A stretch of DNA of 29,978 nt, from contig CAJNOQ010001606.1 of assembly GCA_905250885.1 (NCBI GenBank), forward strand, positions 1 through 29,978, given 5' to 3'. Each line of letters opens with the position of its first letter. Within the stretch, counting starts at the first letter, position 1. Under the pieces are notes generated by a model. The model was not told the DNA's origin. It saw only the letters and a list, made by a program, of their open reading frames with translations, and did no database searches. The position numbers were made by a program, and so were the translations under genes. This DNA comes from Didymodactylos carnosus (lineage: Eukaryota; Rotifera; Eurotatoria; Philodinida; Philodinidae). Of the stretch, positions 1 to 8,902 are shown one piece after another.

Positions 1-1288
1 AATAATAGCAACACGTTAAATAATTCTATAACCACAAATTTATTAACACAAACGTTACCATCGAAAACAACACCAACAATCATCAAAGCAATTGACGAAG
101 AAAATATGATTAATAACACGTTAAAACCTCCATCACTTGATATCCAACCAGCATTTTATTCTTCTCATCAACCACAACAACAAAATGGCACAAATCTAAA
201 ATCGCCTTATCCAGTAGGTGAAACGAATAAAGATGCTCAACATCGGTGGAATGACCAAACAGTAAACACTGATCCGAACAAAGGTATGAAAGCATTTGCT
301 GCAGCAGCATTTCTAAACAATATGCTTGCTATGCAACAATGGTATCCACAAATGGCAGCGGCAGCTGTCTTGCAGCAACAAGCGGTTTTACAACAATCGG
401 AAAAAAATAATAAATTAAATATAAATAACAACGGTAACGATCATATGAGTCATAAATCAAAACATCAACAACCATTATCGATCAATGATCCATTGGATTC
501 AAGTGGAAAGAAAACACGACCAAATACACCTAATCGGTAAGCACATTTCAATGCTTGAATAGATAATCATTACTGTATAACAGAATCAAAGATTCTTATC
601 CATATACATGTTAACTGATTTTTTGCTAAATAAATGGGTATTCTTATGCTAAATAGGTTAGAGTAATTGAAGGATGTTTAGTATAATTTTAGGAACAATT
701 TAAAAGTTATCACGTTTTTCTTCTAGCTCGAATGGTAATAATAATAAAACAAGTCGTCCACCATCTCACGGTAATCATATTGATTCATCAAATAATTTAA
801 AAACGTCCGCTACGCGTAATATTCTTGATGGAAGACGAGCACATATACCACCCACAACAAATATCAGTTCATCGCCAACACCATCATTCACATCGTCAAA
901 CTCTTCAAAAAGGCCGGATCCACGATCATCCAATCATCACGATTTACCAAATCCTGTGAATATTGGTTCAACTAGTTTTCAATCGTCTATTAATAATGAT
1001 CCTAATACAAAACATTTACCACCTCCATCTTTTCCACAAGCAGTTCTTGCCGACTTTCAATCAGCTATATTCGAAGATTTTTTCAATTCATATGGTCGTG
1101 AACAAACGTCGTTAAAAAATTCACCCAATGAAAATATTCTTAATCCAACAACAAAAACGTCAACAACTTCGAAAACAAATCTCGGTGTTTCAACAACAGC
1201 AACAATTTTAGATTATTCCCGTTCATCTAAGACTCAACCACCACAACCATCCCAACATGGTTTTCCTACTGGACAAAATTTTTTATAA
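1..1288 (+). CDS. C-terminal part of a Q/N/S/T-rich low-complexity protein (5' partial)
   Basis: Two exons, 1-536 and 727-1288, joined by a 190-nt GT..AG intron (CG|gtaagc ... ttctag|C completes an Arg codon). Frame 1 is open from base 1, so the gene starts outside the window; 365 residues are visible, ending in TAA at 1286-1288. The protein has no predicted membrane segment or catalytic motif. It is rich in Asn, Gln, Ser, Thr and Pro. One hydrophobic Ala/Leu/Met/Gln island (about 286-405) contains AFAAAAFLNNML, then WYPQMAAAAVL and a Gln run. A second non-repetitive patch (about 1036-1100) reads AVLADFQSAIFEDFFNSYG. This composition is typical of the disordered tail of a metazoan transcription or RNA regulator, but I do not recognise the family. 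The continuous frame across the intron makes the coding call firm; function is unknown. Confidence 0.8.
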
Positions 1289-2060
1289 TTAGTCTCGGTG
1301 ATTATTATACATATAGCATTGTATAAAGTTTGTTTGTGGTCTGTTTTTTCTTGTTTGTGTGTGGGTATGTTCTCCCATGTTTATTTGTTTTCAGGCTGTC
1401 TCACCAGTTTATCTATTTATATATGAGCATGAAAATTATTTAAACACATGCATACATACATATATCTTCTTTCTGTATAAGCTAAAAATACTAGATATAA
1501 GACATCGCTCTTGTTTGCATGAATAATCAATAAGTGATTTTGACAGAATCCGATTATCCTAACTCAAGTACTGATGTATGACCATTATCGCTACCCACCG
1601 GTGAATGTTTGTTAGCTAAGCCTTTATAGTTTGAGCTTATTGTTTCCATTAACTCTATCACCATCGTCTTTTGTTTTGCTTAATTAGTCATTATCACATT
1701 TTCTTCTTGTAATTGTTCTATATGTTAAGTGTTAAAAACACATCTTTCCTCTTTCTTATTTTGCTCTACTATACCGCCCATATACACACACATTCAGTTT
1801 TTATTCTTGTATTAGCCTATATAGAAAGGTTATAAATATATAGATATGTATGTACATGTTTTTTGATAAATTTTCTGTTTTTTTTTGTTTGATTTCTTTG
1901 GTTTATTATTACTTATATTCTTATTTCTTTTTTTTTCTGGATTTTGTGTTTTGTTTTGTTTTGTTTACTTCATATTTCTACATATATATAACTGAACGTG
2001 TGTATGTGCTGAATAAAAAGCACATAAATCAGAGTCAATAAATGAGCAGCCCTCTTATAT
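1289..2060 (+). other. Probable 3' UTR of the low-complexity protein gene
   Basis: T-rich non-coding stretch directly after the stop codon, with long pyrimidine runs (about 1860-1960) and no frame of coding character. It ends near two AATAAA hexamers (2012-2017 and 2037-2042). The small frames here are T-run artefacts. Confidence 0.55.
2012..2042 (+). promoter_or_regulatory. Two candidate polyadenylation signals
   Basis: AATAAA at 2012-2017 and again at 2037-2042, about 730 bases after the stop codon at 1288. They follow a T-rich stretch and precede a change in composition. Assignment as poly(A) signals is by motif only. Confidence 0.45.
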
Positions 2061-3603
2061 AAAAAAGAGAATTTGAACGTGTACATTCGGCAGACAAAAA
2101 GAAAGGAATTGGAAGTAAAAAATTGATTGTCGCGTTGGTCAAATATACTCCGAAACCACATAAATTATTAATATGAAATTTTCTATGATTATAGTCTATA
2201 CTGGGTGATGAGTCTACTCTAAGTTTGTGACTCTTGAAGTATTTCTGAATCTGAATCAAAAGAAATGTAACTGTTTGACTCACCCAGAAACATTTTGAGG
2301 AAAATAATTTCTACACAAGAACGTTATTCATGTGCATTTTCAAGCCTGAAATCGAGTGATGGAAAAATTCACTGAAAATGATAACACTCTAATAGAACAC
2401 ATTAGGTAGAACAAAGTTGAAAAACGAACGGTTTCTCTCTCTTCTATGTTTACCATTGTACCCAATACAAAACATAACTGCAGGCATTACTTATCGGCTA
2501 CTTTTTCACTTTTAAATAAATTGAATCGATACAAAGAAGAATTGGAAAAAAGAGATGGAAGCTACGTAAATTTAGCCCACATAATTTTAAGATTGATCGA
2601 ATTTCAGAAATTGATTTAAGCTCAATTTAACCATGTACTGTCAGTTGTTAACTTAGTAAAATTGAGATTCTATCAATGATCACAGAAGTTGAACAACACC
2701 TGTAATGTTGTTGTGTGAATGTGTTTTTACTCATAGTGAACGTTGAGTGGAAGATGGTGCAAAAATCAGTTGGCAATGAACTCTAAAGCATCATCCGAAT
2801 CTTAAACAAATAAAATTTGATGATCCAATAGCACAAGCTAATATGAAACACTTACCATTTAAAATTTAATAAGGAAATAACGAAAATTTCTGTACCTGTG
2901 TTCATGCAGTTGTCAAGTGGCACTCATATCTCATTATGCTAGTTTTGTATCGCGTGTCGAGTTGCGTTTAAATCTATATTTTGTTTTCGAAAAACGAAGA
3001 TACCTGGACACAGTTACGAAACCTATACTTCTTAGAAATTCCTAGAAAATATTATCTTTTATTTCAAGTAAACAACTTCAAAATAATCGAAAAGTTGTGT
3101 ATAGTTTTAAGGTCACAACAAATTTTAGCAAAACCAGTGCAACAGAAGCACATTATTTTTCAAATGGTCCTGCACAATTGTCTAACGAAGAAACCTTCAC
3201 AGCTGATTCGATTTCGATTTATTCGATCAAAGATCATGAGCATACACAAATAGCAAAAAGCTAGTACAAGACACTAAAGAACCTTGCGGTATAACCATTC
3301 ACACACACATACACATAAAATAACCATAAAGAAACAACAACAAGCCAGAAATGAAAAAAAAGAAAAGAAAAACTAATAATAAACCAGAAAAAGTCCTACC
3401 GACTAGACTAACAGCTGAGAACAACAAGAAGGCATAAAATTATAGTTGGAGGTGATTCGTCAAGTTATTTTTTTAATTTTTTCAGGTTTAGTGTAGATGT
3501 TAAGTCAGTCTGTAACAAGTTATACTCTCTAGAAGTATTCCAGAAAAAGGATGAACGAACAACAGAAAAGGACGAGAAAGATATTTGCACGGTAGGTAAT
3601 CTA
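2061..3603. other. Intergenic, no gene seen
   Basis: No frame on either strand resembles a known protein and no repeat pair was found. A purine-rich, A-dominated segment lies at about 3300-3440. The longest frame (2981-3253, +) has no recognisable motif and lacks splice-linked continuation, so it is not called. Confidence 0.5.
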
Positions 3604-4149
3604 TAACTCTTCTAATTAAAACTAGTTGACAAAATGAGCTATAACACTCATTACTTAGCTATAACTCATTATTTTCAAAGTTTGCTTTCGTAAACGCAAT
3701 GGGCAAACACTTGCCAGATATCTCGATTTTCTGTCTATAGTGGCACATGAAAATGATCGTAGTTTCTTCTACAGACAGAAATTAGGCGTAGTTTGTATAT
3801 AGAAAGATGCAGAATTGAAAGGGCTACAGAATTTTATAGAACATCTGGTTTAAGGCCAGCATTTCCACCTTGCATTCGGCATGAACCGGTTATTTTATAG
3901 AGATTTCTCCGAGGCCGGCGGTTTTAAGAATCGGAGAAACCTTTTAAACTTTTTTCACAAAACTGTCGATTCGAACAAACTACAATGTCTATAGAGGAAA
4001 CAACAATCATTTTCATGTGCCACTATAGACAGAAAATCGAGATATCTGGCAAGTGTTTGTCCATTGCGTTTACGAAACGCAATGGCAGCAAACTTTGAAA
4101 ATAATGTGTTATAGCTCATTTTGTCAACTAGTTTTAATTAGAAGAGTTA
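3604..4149. mobile_element. Fold-back (palindromic) element 1, TA-flanked
   Basis: The left arm, about 3604-3778, is the reverse complement of the right arm, about 3985-4149, over roughly 160 bases. Two indels separate the arms: about 18 extra bases in the left near 3647-3665, and about 12 extra bases in the right near 4076-4087. Outer ends read TA-ACTCTTCTAATTAAAAC and its complement ending GAAGAGT-TA, so the ends fit a TA target duplication (3604-3605 and 4148-4149) as used by Tc1/mariner-like elements. The interior of about 200 bases has no coding frame. A non-autonomous MITE/fold-back element is the best reading; the superfamily is inferred from TA only. Confidence 0.75.
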
Positions 4150-5154
4150 AAATTATCTTGGACCTTTTATTATTTTCGACTACAATAGAAATTGTTCCAT
4201 ATATAGAGTACTTTGGGGTAATTAGAGACATTCTTTGAAATTTTCATCCTTTTTCTGCTATTTCTTGACCGTCATTATCGTTTAAACATTCAACAACAAG
4301 TTTTCATATAAGGTATATGAAAACGTTCAATCTGATTGGAATTTGACTGTTAATAATAACTCTAGCTTAATTATTTTGATAACTTTAATGAAATAAATGT
4401 GTTTAAAATTGACGATGTTCATTGTGTGCACAGAAACCACTGAAAATATTTCATTTTCTCCCGGTTTTTACCTATATAATAGAGTTCAGCATTCTGAAGA
4501 ACTCTGTCATTTAGTATAATACCAAAATCGACTTCTGAGAGACGGTAGAGGTTTGTCTCTGAGAATCCCGTGTATTTCAGTGGAGTGTCTCTATTTACCC
4601 CGAAGAAATTGTACGCGTGCCTCTATTTACCCCAAAGCATAAAAAAGGAAAACAGAAAATTTCTAGTGCTGCTGATTATATGCTAAGTAGCTTAATGAGT
4701 TTAAATGATAATGAACTCAAAACTATATGGTAGAGAGAGGAAGATCCGGGCTACAAAATGTTTTGAAATTATTATCTCCTAAGCTTAATTCACCAGCAAT
4801 TGTACATTAAAATTTCATGTATTTGAATGAAGTGTCTCTATTTACTCCGAGAGTACAAGTGAAGTGTCTCTAATTACTCCGTACGGGGTAATTAGAGACA
4901 CTTTGATGGAGCACTTCGCATTTTGGATCTGGCTCAAAGCTGGCTGAAGATTTTCAAAAGATTTTTACATGAGCATGTAGAAAAATGTCCGGTTTACCAC
5001 CGTGTTCAATAGTAAGTTTCCGACCAAAAACGGTCAAGAAATAGCAGAAAAAGGATGAAAATTTCAAAGAATGTCTCTAATTACCCCAAAGTACTCTATA
5101 TATGGAACAATTTCTATTGTAATCGAAAATAATAAAAGGTCCAAGGTAATTTTA
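4148..5154. mobile_element. Fold-back element 2, 124-bp terminal inverted repeats, TA-flanked
   Basis: Positions 4148-4271 and 5031-5154 are reverse complements over 124 bases with only two mismatches that I can see. Outer ends are TA-AAATTATCTTGG and CCAAGGTAATTT-TA, giving a TA target duplication at 4148-4149 and 5153-5154. The 4148-4149 TA is the same dinucleotide that ends fold-back element 1. The interior has no transposase frame but carries several copies of a 17-nt motif related to one inside the terminal repeats. The near-identity of the arms implies recent activity or homogenisation. Confidence 0.8.
4215..5087. repeat. Dispersed 17-nt motif, consensus GTGTCTCTAWTTACYCC, seven copies
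   Basis: Copies on + at 4585-4601, 4617-4633, 4832-4848, 4864-4880 and 5071-5087; on - at 4215-4231 and 4885-4901. The 4864 and 4885 copies face each other across 4 bases, making a short perfect-looking hairpin. Variation is limited to one or two positions per copy (A/T at position 10, C/T near the end). The outermost two copies lie inside the terminal inverted repeats of fold-back element 2 and the others in its interior. This layout resembles the subterminal protein-binding repeats of DNA transposons. Confidence 0.75.
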
Positions 5155-5306
5155 GAATTACACAACCGATATCTTAAATAAGTTTGTTATTTCGCCATCC
5201 TTTCTACAAAATGGTTAACTTATTTTTGATCTCTTGGCCTTTTTTTTAAATACATCATATTATCTATCATATTAAAAATATTTATTTGGCTGGATTAAAA
5301 GTAACG

Positions 5307-5470
5307 TATCACTGGAACAAAAAAAAATAAAGTTGATTTTGAGTTGGTCCTAAACCTTTGGAAGTACCCCTCGCCAAAAATAGAAAATCTTCAGGGTTAT
5401 CGAGTGTGCTGAATATGAAAAAGCACTTTTTAGCAACTCAAAACTAATTTTATTTTTTTTACCAGTGATA
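5307..5470. mobile_element. MITE-like element, TA target duplication, ~35-bp TIRs
   Basis: Termini TCACTGG (5309) and CCAGTGA (ending 5468) are flanked by TA on both sides (5307-5308 and 5469-5470). Inverted repeats extend about 35 bases inward (5309-5345 against 5435-5468), with an A-rich core followed by TTTTGAGTT. The total of 160 bases has no coding capacity. Size, TA duplication and TIR fit a Tc1/mariner-type MITE. Confidence 0.75.
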
Positions 5471-5663
5471 TGCTGTATATTTGATTATCTGTATAATATG
5501 GATCAGACTGAAATGTCCGATGATAAACCATGTTACTTGGTAGAAGAACCAAAAGTATTTACGATTAAATGAAAAAACTGAAAATGTAAGTAACAGAAGA
5601 ATGTAATTCATTACCTTTAAAACAAAATGTATTTGCATATGTATGTGTCTGTGTATGCGTATA

Positions 5664-5878
5664 GAGATCAAAATTCTTTAAAATGTTGGGCGCCAAAAGG
5701 GCGTCTTATTCAAATTAGGAATAAAAAATTGAAATTTTCCCATGTAATTTATATGAGCGCGAAAAATCATGATGTGACGCCATCTCGAATTTAGACATAG
5801 GAAAAAACTGCACGTTTTTATTCCTAATTTGAATAAGACGCCCTTCTGGTGCCCGACGTTTTAAAGGATTCTGATCTC
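5664..5878. mobile_element. MITE-like element with 64-bp terminal inverted repeats
   Basis: 5664-5727 and 5815-5878 are reverse complements with a handful of transitions; both contain GGGCGTCTTATTCAAATTAG in an uninterrupted match. The ends start GAGATCA. The 87-base interior is non-coding. No clear target-site duplication is visible, so the exact ends may lie slightly further out. Confidence 0.7.
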
Positions 5879-6260
5879 GAAAAACATTAAGTCGCGCCTT
5901 GGAAACCCCGTATACAAAGTCGATTTTGCGGTAATATTACTAAACAGCCTGTGTCAGACCAATATCCTATAGTAATGAAGGTCAGATCTTAGATTCGCAA
6001 AAAAAAGTAAAAAAACAACAGTTATTTGTTGAATAATAGTTATGCAAAATAATCGTTATTGATATTCAGATTTAATACATTAAGCCCATGCTATGAATCC
6101 TGGTTTTTGATGTATTCAAAAATTTGTTATTAGAGTGTATATTTCGGACGATTCGTATGAATTCATAAAGGGATACCCGAATTCGTAGAACTCTATATTG
6201 ATAAAATTTTCAAGAGTAGCAGAAAGAATTCAAGAATTAGCATCGAGCTTTTTCCCAGTT

Positions 6261-6955
6261 TCTGAAATTTCAGAAATTTAGAATTAGCCGTTCCACGAAT
6301 TCAGAATTAGAATCAAGTATTCGGAAATAACCATCAAGCTTTTCCTTAATTCAAGAATTCATAAACTGACCCAGACTTTTGAGTTTTTTCAATTAAAAGA
6401 ATACAAAAATTTAAAAATTCAAAATGTGACTTTTTCTCAATTTCTTGAATTCGAAAAAGCCAAAAATTCTTTGAATTTGTATCGAATTGGTTTGAAAAAT
6501 TCTTGGAATTCAGGTATTCAGGAATTGAAAGAATACATAATTTTTAATTCAGAGAGTAACAAATAAGAAGTCTGTTTGTAATCATAGTGCGGTGTGGGGT
6601 GGAGTGGGACGATAAGAGTGAGCCGCTACCCAACATTGAATCATACGCTACAGTCCACTCTGATCCACGCAATTCGTCGATTTGTGACTATCCTGAATAA
6701 GTGAGTTCAAACCGATTCCATACAAATTCAAAGAATTTTTGACGTTTTCGAATTCAAGAAATTGACAAAAAGTCACACTTTCAACTTTTCAATTTTTGTA
6801 TTCTTTTAATTGAGAAAACTGAAAGGTGTCTGTCAATTCCTGAATTGTTGAATCTTTCTCAAATTGAAACAAGATGATTTCAATTTCTGAATTCTTGGAT
6901 TCTTGATGCTAATTCTGAATTCGTGGAATAGCTAATTCTGAATTTCTGAAATTTG
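6261..6955. repeat. Large imperfect palindrome rich in GAATTC-type units
   Basis: The left arm, about 6261-6494, matches the reverse complement of the right arm, about 6708-6955, with many substitutions and small indels. The best-preserved portion includes TTTTTCAATTAAAAGAATAC (6386-6405) and the segment ending CAATTTCTTGAATTCGAAAA (6439-6458). Arms are built of short AATTC/GAATT units that also pair with one another. The 213-base loop is less AT-rich and begins with a G-run segment (about 6590-6610). It is older than the neighbouring fold-back elements judging by divergence. No frame codes for a transposase. Confidence 0.65.
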
Positions 6956-8264
6956 ACAGGGATGCTTCCTTCAGTCCAGCAAGTTTTTTGTGTACAAACG
7001 TTTTAGAATAGATAAAGCTGTAGTATACATATATTTGAACGTATATAGATATATATTTTGAAGAAACGTTACATAGTCGAGCTAACAATGTTCGTTGATT
7101 GTTAGAGAGATCATCAGATTAAAAAGTCGGAGTGTGAGGTGAAATAAGCAGACTATTGTTTTGTGTCATACTTCCCATCATGAAAAATCCTTTTCCGACT
7201 GTTTAACTTTTCATATCACACAAATATGTGCCGATACAAAGTAATCCCGAAATGCTTCAATTTCGAGGTTCTTCTTCTATACCAAAAGTCAGATAAATAA
7301 TTAACTATATTTTTGTTCTTGATGCTGTTTTTCTGACCTATGTGTTTTTAACACGACCCTTTTAGTGTTGTACTGGAACATTTTAAATTCTACTGGAAGG
7401 ACGGTTAAAGTATTTTGACGCTTTTTATAGTAGATCCCTTTTACCGTTCTACCATAAACATTTTAAGTGTTCTGATGGAACGGCAAGTGTGCCACAAGGT
7501 TTAAAGCATTGTGGTACGATGCTTTAAGTATTCTGTCGCAACATTTTATCGTTCTTTTCCGAGATGGTGTGTATTGAATTTTAATAAAGATAGCGACTCG
7601 AAAAGGATTGGCGAAAATATGGAATCATTAAACCCAGAATCAGTCGCAGTAAAAACAATACTGCTTTTTTTTTGTTATTCTTTTGTTTTAGCTACTATTA
7701 GGAACTAAGAGGAAAAGAGGAAAGATTTTCCAGCTCCAAATAGAAAAAGTGTGAAAGAGCCACACAAATGGCTATTGATGAAAAGAAATTCAAATCTTTT
7801 GCAAAACTTTAACAGTTTTCGGAAGAAATTTAAATACCTCTTAAATGTGAATCCACAGTCACGTGCTGGATACAAAAAGCAACGGTTCTGTCACATTTAT
7901 TTTTTCTATCACAGTTTTATGCTGAATGTAGATTCATTGCATTAATAGGAAATTAAAAAAGCTTCCCGTAATTTGACGATTTTATATAAGGGTTTTTGTA
8001 TTTTAGGCGGATATCTTGTTTGAAGAAGAAGAAAGGAAAAAACAAATTTTGTTATACAACATTATAATTATTTTATAAGTTATTAAAAAATGTTAACTCC
8101 TTGAACTATGTAATGTCAATTTGCCGCTTTAGTTGGAGGATTATTGGGATTTTTTTCATCTTTAAAATAAATATAGTTTAAACCAATGTTAATGATGCTG
8201 ATACCCTTTGTAATTTATTATACTCGTTTACCTGCTTATATAACAACAATATTATCATTAGATT
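6956..8264. other. Intergenic, no gene seen
   Basis: No recognisable protein in any frame. Around 7365-7560 there are diverged partial repeats of ACATTTTAAGTGTTCT/GCTTTAAGTATTCTG with short inverted ends (CCGTTC..GAACGG), possibly a decayed element. Two adjacent + frames (7511-7708, 7751-7945) have no motif, no family resemblance and no splice-joined continuation. Confidence 0.45.
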
Positions 8265-8393
8265 TTAATGTTTTGATAGTTTTTCGTCAATTTCATGAAG
8301 CAATTTCAAAAATTTCTCTTTTTCTCCGGCAGGAATTGTCGCTCTAATACTCTTTTTTACTTTATCACCAATATCTTTTTTCACCTTAACTCT
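8265..8393 (-). pseudogene. Short coding-like fragment, charged helical peptide
   Basis: On the minus strand a 42-codon open stretch ends in TAA (8265-8267). It reads as a Lys/Glu-rich amphipathic peptide containing KKSIRATIPAGEKEKFLKLL. An AG just upstream (about 8391-8392) could serve as a splice acceptor, and an in-frame stop lies immediately before it. The balanced amino-acid use looks more coding than its AT-rich surroundings. I found no start codon or companion exon. It could be a terminal exon of an unrecognised gene, a relic, or chance. Confidence 0.25.
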
Positions 8394-8902
8394 TTAGATA
8401 TGTATCTTCTTCATGTCACAATAATTTTGATCTGACTTCGTATGAAAAGTAAATCAACTATCTCGCTAATAAAACGGACAATACTGGTAAACGGAGAATA
8501 CTTTTTAAGCCTGTTTATTTGACATTTTCTCTATACTACTACTTTGAGAATGAAAGCTTTTATGCATATAATTTGGATCACTCCGGTTCCAATCTTCAGT
8601 GAGAAATCATTCATTACATGTGCATTATTTTTTACTGGAGTAAGTTAAAAGACAAAAAATATCTTACAATGACTGGTCATTCTCGTTGGAAATTTGAACA
8701 TAAATTAATTCTCACACACAAAAGTAAAATAAAATGGTAAAGCAAAATTATTCAACATACACATGACTAGAGAAAAACAAACGATAAATAGAAAAATAAT
8801 ATATATGTCTAAATGAAGTGTTGCTGGAATAAAAATTATAACATGAAGTTAAGTTTGGTTATGTAAGACACGCCGTAAAAAGCGCTGTATCTGGTTTTAA
8901 CA
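8394..8902. other. Downstream flank and probable 3' UTR of the anoctamin gene
   Basis: AT-rich stretch between the anoctamin stop codon (8903-8905, read on the minus strand) and the fragment at 8265. No frame, repeat or confident minus-strand AATAAA was identified. Confidence 0.4.

Noticed and set aside
1..1288. Naming the low-complexity protein as a specific transcription factor
   Set aside because: Only Q/N/A-rich tail sequence is visible and no DNA-binding domain is in the window.
7511..7945. Two adjacent plus-strand frames of 65 and 64 codons
   Set aside because: They lie in different frames, no GT..AG join improves them and no protein family is recognisable.
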